Source: Streptomyces venezuelae (GTDB lineage: Bacteria; Actinomycetota; Actinomycetes; Streptomycetales; Streptomycetaceae). From it: a DNA stretch of 64,000 nt. The translations under genes were made by a program, and so were the position numbers. How positions within the stretch are numbered: the first letter of the stretch is position 1; the number at the start of each line of letters is the position of its first letter. The stretch covers positions 1,906,001 through 1,970,000 of the forward strand of contig NZ_CP029189.1 in the NCBI RefSeq assembly GCF_008642275.1. The letters run 5' to 3'. Of the stretch, positions 25,718-35,091 are shown in pieces. The notes beneath the pieces were generated by a model, which did not search any database, had not been told where the DNA came from, and worked only from the letters and a program-made list of their open reading frames with translations.

Positions 25718-26098
25718 CTACTCTTCGCCCGCAGCGATCGTCTCGTGGTGGCGGATGACCTCGGCGATGATGAAGTTGAGGAGCTTCTCGGCGAAGGCGG
25801 GGTCGAGTTTGGCGTTCTCGGCGAGCTGGCGCAGGCGGGCGATCTGGCTGGCTTCGCGGCCCGGGTCGGCGGGGGGCAGCTGGTGCCTGGCCTTGAGGTG
25901 GCCGACCTGCTGGGTGCACTTGAAGCGTTCGGCGAGCATGTGGACGACGGCGGCGTCGATGTTGTCGATGCTGTCGCGGAGGCGGGCGAGTTCGGCGGTG
26001 ACGCTCTCGTCGATGCCTGCGGCGTCGTCGGCCGCGCCCGTGCCGGCTCCGGTTCCCGTGCCGGTTCCGGCGCCGTTGTCGAGGTCGCTGATGTTCAT
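25718..26098 (-). CDS. chorismate mutase, AroQ class
   Basis: A 126-residue protein. Residues 1-30 are a Gly/Thr/Ala-rich leader. The AroQ helix 1 region 'LARLRDSIDNIDAAVVHMLAERFKCTQQVGHLKA' has the conserved Arg, Ile-Asp and Lys, and 'DPGREASQIARLRQLAENAKLD..FAEKLLNFIIAEVIRHH' gives helices 2 and 3. It converts chorismate to prephenate for Phe/Tyr synthesis and is all-helical, unlike the AroH-type protein at 31859. The pepN gene follows in the same direction, 41 bases after its stop. This is probably the housekeeping enzyme. Confidence 0.9.
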   Translation of the reverse strand: MNISDLDNGAGTGTGTGAGTGAADDAAGIDESVTAELARLRDSIDNIDAAVVHMLAERFKCTQQVGHLKARHQLPPADPGREASQIARLRQLAENAKLDPAFAEKLLNFIIAEVIRHHETIAAGEE

Positions 26099-26245
26099 GG
26101 TTCCCGAGAATACGTGGCGGCGGCCGTCGGTTCCTCGGGCAGTCGGCCTGTGAGACGGCCACCCGACACTTGCCAGAGTGGAAAGTACTCGCCATAGTGG
26201 AAATCGACAGGGGCGGTCGTCCGTGTGTGCGAGCGAGGGGGAACC

Positions 26246-26665
26246 ATGCAGGATGCGGCGAAGGCGGTCGGGGCGCTGGGGCAGGCAGCCGGTCTGGAGC
26301 GGGCGGCGCGGCTGCGCAGCGGCTGGTACGCGCGCTATCTGTGGGTGTTCGCGGCCGGGCAGCTGGTGCTCGTGCCGATGGCCGTGATGTGGCACGGGCC
26401 GGTCTCGGCGGTGACCTTCGCGGTGACCAACGCACTGCTGGTGACCGGGCTGAGCGTGTACGCGATGCGGCAGCGCGTGATGCGGCGGGGGTTCGGCGTG
26501 AAGCACGGGGTGATGATGGCGACCTGGACGACGGCGTTCTCCCTGTCGATCACGGTCGGCACGGAGGCGTTCGGTCACGGCGCGGCGTTCGCCGCGGCGG
26601 CCGCGCTGGCGTGTGCGCTGCCGCCGGCCGTCGGCGCCTGGACCGAGATGCGGAGTGCGGCATGA
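26246..26665 (+). CDS. small integral membrane protein
   Basis: A 139-residue protein with about three to four hydrophobic helices (around 31-52, 56-74, 91-108 and 112-132), preceded by an amphipathic N-terminus. ATG 26246 has GAGGGGGAA at proper distance. Its stop overlaps the start of the next gene (ATGA). The unit, membrane protein plus winged-helix regulator, is common in Streptomyces; the function is not known. I see no transport motif. Confidence 0.8.
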   Translation: MQDAAKAVGALGQAAGLERAARLRSGWYARYLWVFAAGQLVLVPMAVMWHGPVSAVTFAVTNALLVTGLSVYAMRQRVMRRGFGVKHGVMMATWTTAFSLSITVGTEAFGHGAAFAAAAALACALPPAVGAWTEMRSAA

Positions 26666-27000
26666 CAGACGAACCGGCTGTGGACGCGGGGGCGGAGGCG
26701 AAGCGGAGCGGGCATCCGCGGCACGACCTCGCGCCGCTGCTGAACGCGCCCGTACGGCTGTCGGTGGTGGCGGCGCTGGCTCCGCTGGACAAGGCCGATT
26801 TCGGTTTCGTACGGGACCTGGTCGAGGTCTCGGACTCGGTGCTGTCCAAGCAGGTCGCGGCGCTGGAGGAGGCGGGCTGGGTGCAGGTCACCAAGGGCCG
26901 GGTGGGCCGCCGCCCGCGCACCTGGGTCTCGCTGACCGGCGAGGGCCGGGCGGTCTACCAGCGGCATCTGGCCGCGCTGCGGGCCATCGCGCTGGGCTGA
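26662..27000 (+). CDS. winged-helix transcriptional regulator (MarR/ArsR-like)
   Basis: A 112-residue protein. After a 20-residue tail comes LLNAPVRLSVVAALAPLDKADFGFVRDLVEVSDSVLSKQVAALEEAGWVQVTKGRVGRRPRTWVSLTGEGRAVYQRHL, the 'transcriptional regulator, winged helix DNA-binding' family (YjgJ/COG1846-like), with the recognition helix around 50-65 and the wing around 72-88. It is translationally coupled to the membrane protein and probably controls this small operon in response to a signal sensed by or transported through that protein. Confidence 0.85.
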   Translation: MTDEPAVDAGAEAKRSGHPRHDLAPLLNAPVRLSVVAALAPLDKADFGFVRDLVEVSDSVLSKQVAALEEAGWVQVTKGRVGRRPRTWVSLTGEGRAVYQRHLAALRAIALG

Positions 27001-27384
27001 GGGGGTCGGCCGCGCCCTGTCCTCGCGGGGGCGGTACGGGGGGCGGTACGGGGGGCGGTACGGGGGCTCTGCGGGTACGGGCGAACGGGCGCGAGCCGGC
27101 TTCGCCGAAGCTCCCCGGGACTCCGCCCCGGCCCCCGGACCCTGCGCCTCAGACCCCGGCGGGGCTGAATCCCGTCCCCGCGCCCCGAGCGTCGGCGGGG
27201 CCGGATGTCCCAGGGCTTCAACCCGGGCGGTCGGGGCCGCGTCTTCCCTGGCGTGGCGGGGGCACCGCCACGCGCCGTGTGGACGTGGGCGCAGGGGGCC
27301 GGGCCGGAGGTGGTGACGATGCGCGGTGGGTCGGGGCCGTCGGGTCCGGGCACGAGGGCCGGCCCGCACCCGCGCGCAGAGGTG
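27001..27384. other. intergenic, no gene seen
   Basis: About 380 bases of GC-rich sequence between the winged-helix gene and the terminator of the trypsin gene. Apart from the 12-bp tandem repeat near its start I find no coding signature, promoter or RNA gene. Confidence 0.6.
27027..27062. repeat. three exact 12-bp tandem repeats
   Basis: GGGGGCGGTACG occurs three times without interruption, followed by a partial fourth copy. It sits 27 bases after the winged-helix gene. Copy number is likely variable between strains. Confidence 0.9.
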
Positions 27385-27427
27385 GCCCGCCCCTCCGGCC
27401 GGTGCGTGACCGGCCGGAAGGGCGGGC
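27385..27427 (-). terminator. terminator of the trypsin gene
   Basis: A 19-bp stem with a single mismatch and a five-base loop (GCGTG), starting 18 bases after the trypsin stop codon. Confidence 0.88.
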
Positions 27428-27444
27428 GGGAGGTACCGGCGGAG

Positions 27445-28263
<819 letters not shown>

Positions 28264-28373
28264 TCATCGGGTGAATGACGGGTCCATGACACAGCAGGCG
28301 TGTGGTGGACATCAAGAAGGCAATTTCGGCCAACTCCCGCCACGACGGCAGGGATTGCTGTAAGGAGGGCCCG

Positions 28374-29273
28374 GTGACGGAGAACAGGGGGTCGGGCAGC
28401 CCCGTCGAGCACGGATTTCCGCATCTGGCGACCGTGCGCGCCTCGATCACCGCACTCTTCCGCCGGCTGTCGGCCGACGGGATCCGCGCCTACGGCACGA
28501 GCTTCACCCCCGCCGACGCCGCCTTCGGCGCCGCCGACGACCTCCATCTGGGCGCACAGCGGGTGGCCGCCGCGACGGTGCGCGCCCTGCGGCTGCCCGA
28601 CGCGCGCATGGTGGTCTCCTTCCGGGCGATGGAGCAGGCCGCCACCGTGGAACTGACCTCGGGTCCGGAGTACTTCGTCGAGGTCAACGACCGCTTCCGC
28701 ACCCACCGCCGCGATCTGGCGGCCGCCCTCGCGCACGAGGTGGCCCACGTCCTGCTGCACCGCCTGGACCTGCGCTTCCCCGGTACCACGGAGAACGAGA
28801 TCCTCACCGACACCGCGGCCGCGTACCTGGGGGCGGGCTGGCTGCTTCTGGATGCCTACCGCGAGGACGCGCTGACCCACCAGAGATTCGGCTACCTCAC
28901 CCCCGAGGAGTTCGGCTACGTCCTCGCCAAGCGCGCGGCCCTGTTCGGCGAGGACCCCGCCCCCTGGTTCACCAGCCCCCAGGCGTACGAGGCCTACGTG
29001 CGCGGGCGCGCCCTGGCCGAGCGCGACCACCGCCGGGCTCCACTGACGGCCGCCGGGCCGCTGGCGCGGAGGCGGTACGCGAAGGCGCGGCGAGCCGGGG
29101 CCCGCGGTCCCGCGGACGGCTCGGCGTACCGGTTCGAACAGCCGGGCGCCGGTGCCGGGTTGCGGGTGAGCTTCCCGTGCCCGGTGTGTGCGCAGCGGCT
29201 GCGGGTGCCGGTGAGCGGGCGGCTGCGGGCCCGGTGCGGGCTGTGCCACACCGTCCTCGACTGCACCACGTAG
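28374..29273 (+). CDS. HExxH metallopeptidase-like protein with C-terminal zinc ribbon
   Basis: A 299-residue cytoplasmic protein. The centre contains HEVAHVLLHR (zinc motif at 121-125) with acidic residues 15-21 further on (TENEILTD) that could supply the third ligand, as in gluzincins. The C-terminus has two CxxC pairs (Cys269/272 and Cys288/291), a zinc ribbon of the kind seen in nucleic-acid or protein-binding proteins. The segment between is Arg/Ala-rich. I know of no characterised protein with this combination. GTG 28374 has AAGGAGGG before it. It is divergent from trypsin and lies 110 bases from the acid phosphatase gene. Confidence 0.75.
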   Translation: MTENRGSGSPVEHGFPHLATVRASITALFRRLSADGIRAYGTSFTPADAAFGAADDLHLGAQRVAAATVRALRLPDARMVVSFRAMEQAATVELTSGPEYFVEVNDRFRTHRRDLAAALAHEVAHVLLHRLDLRFPGTTENEILTDTAAAYLGAGWLLLDAYREDALTHQRFGYLTPEEFGYVLAKRAALFGEDPAPWFTSPQAYEAYVRGRALAERDHRRAPLTAAGPLARRRYAKARRAGARGPADGSAYRFEQPGAGAGLRVSFPCPVCAQRLRVPVSGRLRARCGLCHTVLDCTT

Positions 29274-29343
29274 ATCATTCACCACGCGGCCACGAAAAGT
29301 TTCCTACCGGCCAGTAGACATGGGTGGGATTCTCGCCAACTCT

Positions 29344-29369
29344 GGTCACGTACATGCCAATACGTGACC
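29344..29369. promoter_or_regulatory. inverted repeat upstream of the acid phosphatase gene
   Basis: GGTCACGTA - eight bases - TACGTGACC, a perfect 9-bp arm palindrome ending 14 bases before the start codon, just before the GAGGAG ribosome-binding site. It could be an operator or a leader hairpin. It does not look like the direct-repeat PHO box. Confidence 0.6.
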
Positions 29370-29383
29370 GAGGAGCGCCCCCC

Positions 29384-30073
29384 ATGCGCAGCACCCGCCG
29401 CACCCGTATGCCCCGTACCGCCGCCGTCGGGGTGGCCGCAGCCGCCGCCGTCCTGACGCTGGTTCCGGCCACCGCCGCGCACGCCGCGCCCGTCCCGGCG
29501 CCCGCGCCCGTGTCCGCTCCCGCGGCGGCCGCCCCGGCCGCCTCCGCGCCCGGCGGCAACGCCGCGATCCTCGGCATCGACTACGCCACCTGGCAGCGGG
29601 ACGTCGCCGCCGTGATCGACGCCGCCCGGCCCGCGATCGAGGCGCGCATCGCGGCCTCGCCGGCCGGCGAGAAGCCCGCCCTGGTCCTCGACATCGACAA
29701 CACCTCGCTGGAGACGGACTTCCACTGGTTCTGGACCTTCCCGACCCCGGCGATCGCCAAGGTCCGCGCGCTGACCCAGTACGCTCACGCGCGCGGTGTC
29801 GCGGTCTTCTTCGTCACCGCCCGGCCCGGGATCATCCACTCCCTCACCGAGCGCAACCTCAAGGCCGTGGGCTACCCGGTGTCGGGGCTCTACGTCCGTG
29901 ACCTGCCCGACCTGTTCGAGGAGGTCAGCGCCTACAAGACGGGCAAGCGGGCGGAGATCGAGGCGCGCGGCTACACGATCATCGCCAACATCGGCAACAG
30001 CCCGACCGACCTCGTCGGCGGTCACGCGGAGCGCACCGTCAAGCTGCCGGACTACGGCGGCAAGCTCTCCTGA
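29384..30073 (+). CDS. secreted HAD-family acid phosphatase (class B/IIIB)
   Basis: A 229-residue exported enzyme. A Sec signal with an RRTRMPRTAA n-region and an Ala/Pro linker precede the HAD domain. Motif I DIDNTSLET is at 103-111 (nucleophile Asp103, acid Asp105). Motif II is FFVTARPG near 142-149, and the end 'IANIGNSPTDLVGGHAERTVKLPDYGGKLS' is typical of the plant/bacterial class IIIB acid phosphatases. It would release phosphate from organic esters outside the cell. ATG 29384 has GAGGAG upstream. A strong hairpin follows 17 bases after the stop. Confidence 0.92.
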   Translation: MRSTRRTRMPRTAAVGVAAAAAVLTLVPATAAHAAPVPAPAPVSAPAAAAPAASAPGGNAAILGIDYATWQRDVAAVIDAARPAIEARIAASPAGEKPALVLDIDNTSLETDFHWFWTFPTPAIAKVRALTQYAHARGVAVFFVTARPGIIHSLTERNLKAVGYPVSGLYVRDLPDLFEEVSAYKTGKRAEIEARGYTIIANIGNSPTDLVGGHAERTVKLPDYGGKLS

Positions 30074-30090
30074 CCCGAGCCCTGCGGGGC

Positions 30091-30139
30091 GGGGCCCCGG
30101 GGGCGACGGGCCGTGCGAGCCCGCCGCCCCCGGGGCCCC
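30091..30139 (+). terminator. terminator after the acid phosphatase gene
   Basis: A perfect 15-bp stem GGGGCCCCGGGGGCG / CGCCCCCGGGGCCCC around a 19-base loop, which itself contains a small GGGC/GCCC stem, followed by TTGCTGT. Confidence 0.9.
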
Positions 30140-31260
30140 TTGCTGTCGTCAGAGCCCTGGCGATCGGCCCGGGACACGGGGTGCGGGTTCCCTGCGGCCG
30201 GACACCCGCGATCGGCGACGCGAGCCTCGCCTGCGGCGGCCCGGGGCGGGGAACGCGGGCCAGGAGCCCGCGTCCGGCGGTCCCGGAACAGGAAGAGGAC
30301 AACATGATGGGCCGGTTGCGGTTCAGCGGGTGGATGTAGCGGGTAGTCATAGGACATCGCACCGATGAAGACTCGGGCCCGACCCCTCGCCAGGGGGCCG
30401 GGCCCGCTTTCGTGCCGCGCCGTTCCAGCCTTTGCGGGCGGATCCGCGCGGCCCGCTCCGTCGGGGCCCTGACTGCGGGACGGAGCCCTCTCCCCCGCCC
30501 GGCGGACCGCCGCCTCGGCAGTGTCCCCGGACGGGCTCGACGGCGGTCGGCGGCTGTCGGCGGCCTCGGACGCGCCCGGCCGGCCGCCCCCACCCGCCCC
30601 GGAAAGCGCCGCCCCGACGGCCGCGGGGGCGGCTCCGCACCGGTCGGAGCGCTCGTGGACGACCTTGCCGGCGAGCGCGCGGGCCGCGGCCCTCCCCACG
30701 ACACAGCCGGCGGAGACGGCGTCCGCGCGCGAGATCCGCAAGCAGGCGATGCGGCGGTCGGTCAACTCCCGCGCGTGAAACACCCGTTCGGTGGCGTCCA
30801 GGTGGTCAGCCCCGGCGCGTCCCCGCCGGGTGGTTCCACTCCGAGGACGAGCCCACGGAGGCGGTGGCCGTGGTCGGGCTCGCCAACTCCCCCTGCCCCG
30901 CGCACGGGGACGGCAGCCCGGCCCCCGCCCCGCCTCGGCGACGCCCTCGGCGCAGCGGCTGCCGACGCCCGGGAGCCGTCTCCCCTACGTGCCCTCCCCA
31001 CCCCGCGCGTCGGCGCCTTCACACCCGCCCCGTCAGGGGCCGCCGCGCCGGGGCCCGTCCGCCGCCATGCCGCGCGCGACCCCGACGACCTCGCGTCGGG
31101 GTCGACGCCACCGCCACCACCGCAGGCGCCGGTCACCCGGCACGCGCCCCACGGCCGTGCCCCCTGGGCGGGAAAGGCCGCCGCGGCTCCAGCGGGAGCC
31201 GCCATCCCCCGTTAACTCCATGGTCCAACAGTCATTTCGATTGCGTTAAATGCCATCAGT
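30140..31260. other. 1.1-kb region without a convincing gene
   Basis: Six-frame reading gives only Arg/Pro/Ala-rich strings with no conserved content, and the third-position bias that marks real genes here is lost. Two items stand out. A 12-codon ATG ORF at 30304-30339 (MMGRLRFSGWM) has AGGAAGAGGA upstream. A GC hairpin at about 30375-30413 has arms CGGGCCCG and ends in CTTTCG. A stretch around 30840-30910 in one frame (WFHSEDEPTEAVAVVGLANS) looks faintly protein-like and may be a gene remnant. Coding is not supported. Confidence 0.55.
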
Positions 31261-31266
31261 AGGCCT

Positions 31267-31295
31267 CTGACCTGGCTTTCGATCGTTACTAAACT
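31267..31295 (+). promoter_or_regulatory. promoter of the flavin-enzyme operon
   Basis: CTGACC (31267-31272), a 17-bp spacer, then TAAACT (31290-31295), in an AT-rich stretch that contrasts sharply with the flanks. An inverted repeat AAACT-CTGTTA-AGTTT (31291-31306) overlaps the -10 element and start site, suggesting a repressor site. GAGGAGGGGG precedes the first gene 40 bases later. Confidence 0.65.
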
Positions 31296-31337
31296 CTGTT
31301 AAGTTTTCTTCTGCCGATAACTCCTGAGGAGGGGGAA

Positions 31338-31858
31338 ATGGCCACAACTCTGGGCCCTGCCATGCCCGTACGGGACGATCTCCGGTCGGTGATGCGCCTG
31401 TTCCCGACCGGCGTCACCGTGCTGTCGTCGGGACAGGGCGCGCACGCCGCGGCGATGACCGCCAACTCGTTCGTCTCCATCTCGCTCGAACCACCCCGCG
31501 TCCTCGTCTCCGTCATGAAGTCCTCCCGGACCTACCCGGCGATCGACACGACCGGGGAGTTCCAGGTCCATCTGCTCTCCGACCGACAGGGCGACCTGGC
31601 GCGGCTGTTCGCCTCCCGCGACAAGCCGTTCGGGCGGGAGCTGGACGCGCACTTCACCACCGAGGGCGACGGCGTGGAAGCCCGCCCGTACCTGCCCGGC
31701 GCCCTGGCCTCCCTCGGCTGCCGGATCGAGGAGCGGTTCCCCGGCGGGGACCACACGCTCTTCCTCGGGCGCGTCGAACACGTGCGCCCCGGCGAGGACA
31801 CCGCGGGGGCGCTGCTGTTCCACCGGGGCCGGCTGACCTCCGCCCCGGCGGGCGCGGA

Positions 31859-31862
<4 letters not shown>
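31338..31862 (+). CDS. flavin reductase (FMN:NAD(P)H) domain protein
   Basis: A 174-residue enzyme of the HpaC/flavin-reductase-like family. It opens LRSVMRLFPTGVTVLSS and has the conserved AMTANSFVSISLEPPRVLVSV, FQVHLLSD and a C-terminal GDHTLFLGRVEHV segment. It supplies reduced FMN or FAD to a partner oxygenase. The partner is most likely the acyl-CoA-dehydrogenase-fold monooxygenase encoded three genes on. ATG 31338 has a strong GAGGAGGGGGAA. The stop overlaps the next start (GTGA). It opens a six-gene operon. Confidence 0.92.
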
Positions 31863-32287
<425 letters not shown>

Positions 32288-32344
32288 TCAGCACCACCAG
32301 TCGTCCACCTCACCGACCACCCACATCACGATCGAGGTCGAGGC

Positions 32345-33835
32345 ATGCAAGACCCGTCCCTGTACCCGGATCTCAAGGCCGTACTGGAAGAACTCCAGCA
32401 GGCCCTCGGCGCGGAGCGCGTACGGCACGACGCCGCCGCACCGCTGCCGCCGGACCCCAACGTCTCCGCGTTCGCCCCGCGCGACACCCGTGCCGTCCTG
32501 CGGCCCGGTTCGGTCGCCGACGTACGCGCCCTGGCCGGCGCCTTCCACCAGGCCAAGGCCGCCGGCGCCGGACTCCCCGGCCTGCAGCCCGTCTCCACCG
32601 GCCGCAACTGGGGGCTCGGCTCGAAGGAGCCGGCGGCCGGTCCCGTCGTACGCGTCGAACTGGACGGGCTCGACGCCCTGCGCGCCCTCGACACCGAGGC
32701 GGGCTACGCGGTCGTCGAGCCGGGCGTCACCCAGAAGGAACTCTCCGAACTGCTGGCCGGTACGGACCGGATGCTGAACGTCACCGCGTCCTCGGGCCAC
32801 ACCAGCGTCCTGGGCAACACCGTGGACCGCGGGGTGGGCCTGCGCCACCAGCGCACGCAGGACCTGCTCGGCCTGGAGGTCGTCCTGCCCGACGGTGCGA
32901 TCGCCCACATCGGCTGGTGGCCCGGCGACGGCGTGCACGGCAAGGGCGACGGTTTCAACCCGCTCGGGCTCGGCCCCAGCCTGCTGCACCTGTTCACCCA
33001 GTCCGACCTCGGCATCGTCACCGCCGCCGTGGTCCGGCTGCTGCCACGCCCGCGCCGGCAGAGCACCGTCCGCGCGGGATTCCACCGCGAGACGCTGCAC
33101 CAGGCCGTGGACGCGCTGCGCACCTGGAAGGCGAACGGCCTGATCGCGGGCGTGATCAAGGTGTACGACACCGCTTCGACGGCCACGTACGGCGGCGGGG
33201 ACACCGCCGGCGGCTACGTCGCCCACCTGAGCGTGGAGGGCACCGAGCGCTCGGCCGCCGCCCTCAAGTCGGCCCTGCTGGCCGAGATGGCCGAGACGGG
33301 CCTGTTCACCTCGGTCAGCTCCAGCGACGAGGAGGCGCCCGCCGACGAGGACGTCGTCGCCCACGTGGTGCACGCGGCCTACCGCGGCTCGGTCGCGCAC
33401 AACGAGCGGATGCTCGCCTCGGCCACCGGCGCGGCCGCCGAGCGCGTGGACGCCGACGGCAACGGCTGGCTGTTCTTCCTGCCGTTCCTGCCCTTCGACG
33501 GCGCCTCGGTGGTCCGGGCCCTGGACATCCTCGACCGCATCCACCTGGCGACCGGCATCCGGCCCGGGTCCACCGTCAACGCGCTCGACGCCGACGTCAT
33601 CGACCTCGTCGTGTCCTTCCCCTTCGACCGCGCGACGCAGACCGAGGCCGCCCACCGGGCGCTGGACCTCGCCCACCTCTGGTTCGGCGAGGCGGGGCTG
33701 CGCCCCTACCGCCTCGACTCCGGCCACGCGCGCGCCGTCACCGGTACGGCCGGCGGCGCCGAGGCCGCCCTGCAGCGCGCGCTGCGCGAGGCCGTCGACC
33801 CGTACGGGGTCATGGCCGCCGGCCGCTACGCATGA
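32345..33835 (+). CDS. VAO/PCMH-type FAD oxidase or dehydrogenase
   Basis: A 496-residue flavoenzyme. The PCMH FAD domain includes LPGLQPVSTGRNWGLGS (pyrophosphate loop, about 80-96), the strand GYAVVEPGVTQKEL and VTASSGHTSVLGNTVDRGVG. The middle LGPSLLHLFTQSDLGIVTAAVVRLLPRP strongly resembles p-cresol methylhydroxylase and vanillyl-alcohol oxidase, which oxidise para-substituted phenols at the benzylic carbon through a quinone methide. The flavin is often covalently bound in this family; the linking residue could not be assigned. It has no signal peptide. ATG 32345 is preceded by GAGG, and its stop overlaps the next ATG. Confidence 0.88.
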   Translation: MQDPSLYPDLKAVLEELQQALGAERVRHDAAAPLPPDPNVSAFAPRDTRAVLRPGSVADVRALAGAFHQAKAAGAGLPGLQPVSTGRNWGLGSKEPAAGPVVRVELDGLDALRALDTEAGYAVVEPGVTQKELSELLAGTDRMLNVTASSGHTSVLGNTVDRGVGLRHQRTQDLLGLEVVLPDGAIAHIGWWPGDGVHGKGDGFNPLGLGPSLLHLFTQSDLGIVTAAVVRLLPRPRRQSTVRAGFHRETLHQAVDALRTWKANGLIAGVIKVYDTASTATYGGGDTAGGYVAHLSVEGTERSAAALKSALLAEMAETGLFTSVSSSDEEAPADEDVVAHVVHAAYRGSVAHNERMLASATGAAAERVDADGNGWLFFLPFLPFDGASVVRALDILDRIHLATGIRPGSTVNALDADVIDLVVSFPFDRATQTEAAHRALDLAHLWFGEAGLRPYRLDSGHARAVTGTAGGAEAALQRALREAVDPYGVMAAGRYA

Positions 33836-35061
33836 CCGCCGCCCCGTCCCACCCGCCCCGCACCCCTGATGAGAACGTGATGACGACGACGCTGCCGTAC
33901 GTACCCGACACCGCCGAGGCGATCCTGGACCGCGCCCGTGCGCTGGTGCCCGTCCTGCGGGAGAACTCCCCGCGCATCGAGGCCGCACGCCGGCTGCCCG
34001 AGGACATCGTCGAACTGCTCCGCGGGGCCGGTGTGTTCCGCGCCGCGATGCCCAGGACGTGGGGCGGCCCGGAGCTCACCTCGATGCAGCAGGCCGAGCT
34101 CCTGGAGATCCTCTCCGCCGGCGACGTCTCCGTCGGCTGGTGCGCGATGATCGGCATGGACTCCGGCATCTACTCCGGCTACCTCGACGACGAGGTCGCC
34201 CGCGGCATGTGGCCCACCCTCGACATGGCCAACTCCGGCTGGATCTACCCGCAGGGCAAGGCCGTCCGGGTGCCCGGCGGTTTCCGGGTCACCGGCCGCT
34301 GGAAGTTCGGCTCCGGCTCCTCGCACTGCGACTGGCTGGGTGCCGGCGTCCACGTCTTCGGCGAGGACGGCGAGCCGGAGACCGACCCGGTGACCGGTGC
34401 CGCACGCCACTGGCGGGTGATGATCGCCCGCCCCGGCGACTACGAGTTCCACGACACCTGGCACACCACCGGTCTGGCCGGCTCCGGCTCGCAGGACTAC
34501 TCCTGCACCGGCCTGTTCGTGCCCGAGGAGCGTTCCTTCTCCTTCGCCGAGCCCAGGCGGACCGGCCCGCTGCACGCCACGCCGGACGCCATCCTGCGCA
34601 AGATGCCGGGCATCCCGCTCGGCATGGCGCGTGCCGCACTGGACCACGTGCGCGAACTGGCCGCCGGGCGGACCGACCGCGAGACGGGCACCCCCTGGCG
34701 CGAGGACCACCGGATCCAGTCGGCGATCGCCCGCCTGGAGGGGGAGCTGATCGCCGCCCGTGCCGGTGTCTACAGCACCCTGCAGGTGCAGTGGGACGCG
34801 CTCGCCGCCGGCGACGTCCTGGGCGACGACGCCCGCGTGGCCACCGCGATCGCCCGGCGCCACGCCTTCCGCACGGCCCGCTCCATCGTCCACGAGCTCT
34901 TCGACCTCGTCGGTGGATCGTCCGTCTACAAGCCCAATCCGCTGGACCGGTGGCTGCGCGACGCCAACACCATGTGCCAGCACGCCGTCGCCCAGGACTC
35001 GGTGCTGCAGCTCACCGGCAACGTGCTGCTGGGCGGCTCCTCCACCTCCCCGTTCTTCTAG
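33832..35061 (+). CDS. flavin-dependent monooxygenase, acyl-CoA-dehydrogenase fold (group D)
   Basis: A 409-residue enzyme. The order of motifs is that of the two-component hydroxylases HsaA, HpaH-C2 and related N-hydroxylases. It has GAGVFRAAMPRTWGGPELT near the N-terminus, then SVGWCAMIGMDSGIY, FRVTGRWKFGSGS, WHTTGLAGSGSQDYSCTGLFVPEE and a C-terminal VGGSSVYKPNPLDRWLRDANTMCQHAV. The acyl-CoA dehydrogenase catalytic Glu pattern is absent. Such enzymes use free reduced flavin from a reductase (here probably 31338) to hydroxylate phenols or amines. ATG 33832 overlaps the preceding stop; ATG 33880 is a possible alternative start. Confidence 0.88.
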   Translation: MTAAPSHPPRTPDENVMTTTLPYVPDTAEAILDRARALVPVLRENSPRIEAARRLPEDIVELLRGAGVFRAAMPRTWGGPELTSMQQAELLEILSAGDVSVGWCAMIGMDSGIYSGYLDDEVARGMWPTLDMANSGWIYPQGKAVRVPGGFRVTGRWKFGSGSSHCDWLGAGVHVFGEDGEPETDPVTGAARHWRVMIARPGDYEFHDTWHTTGLAGSGSQDYSCTGLFVPEERSFSFAEPRRTGPLHATPDAILRKMPGIPLGMARAALDHVRELAAGRTDRETGTPWREDHRIQSAIARLEGELIAARAGVYSTLQVQWDALAAGDVLGDDARVATAIARRHAFRTARSIVHELFDLVGGSSVYKPNPLDRWLRDANTMCQHAVAQDSVLQLTGNVLLGGSSTSPFF

Positions 35062-35091
35062 AAACAGAGATGAGAGAAGCGTCCGACCGTC

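Noticed and set aside
21093..26153. A 5-kb open frame on the plus strand opposite the decarboxylase, hydroxylase and pepN genes
   Set aside because: It is Gly/Glu/Val/Ala-rich text produced by the mirror of strong third-position GC bias; the minus-strand genes carry all recognisable motifs.
30762..31205. 147-codon minus-strand ORF and longer plus-strand ORFs in the 30.1-31.3 kb gap
   Set aside because: Arg/Gly/Ala/Pro-rich on every frame, no conserved segment, no convincing ribosome-binding site; codon bias favours none of them.
32917..33831. Long plus-strand frame running into the ACAD-fold monooxygenase
   Set aside because: Its upstream part is the Arg/Gly/Pro shadow of the VAO-type oxidase; the real gene starts at the ATGA overlap (33832).
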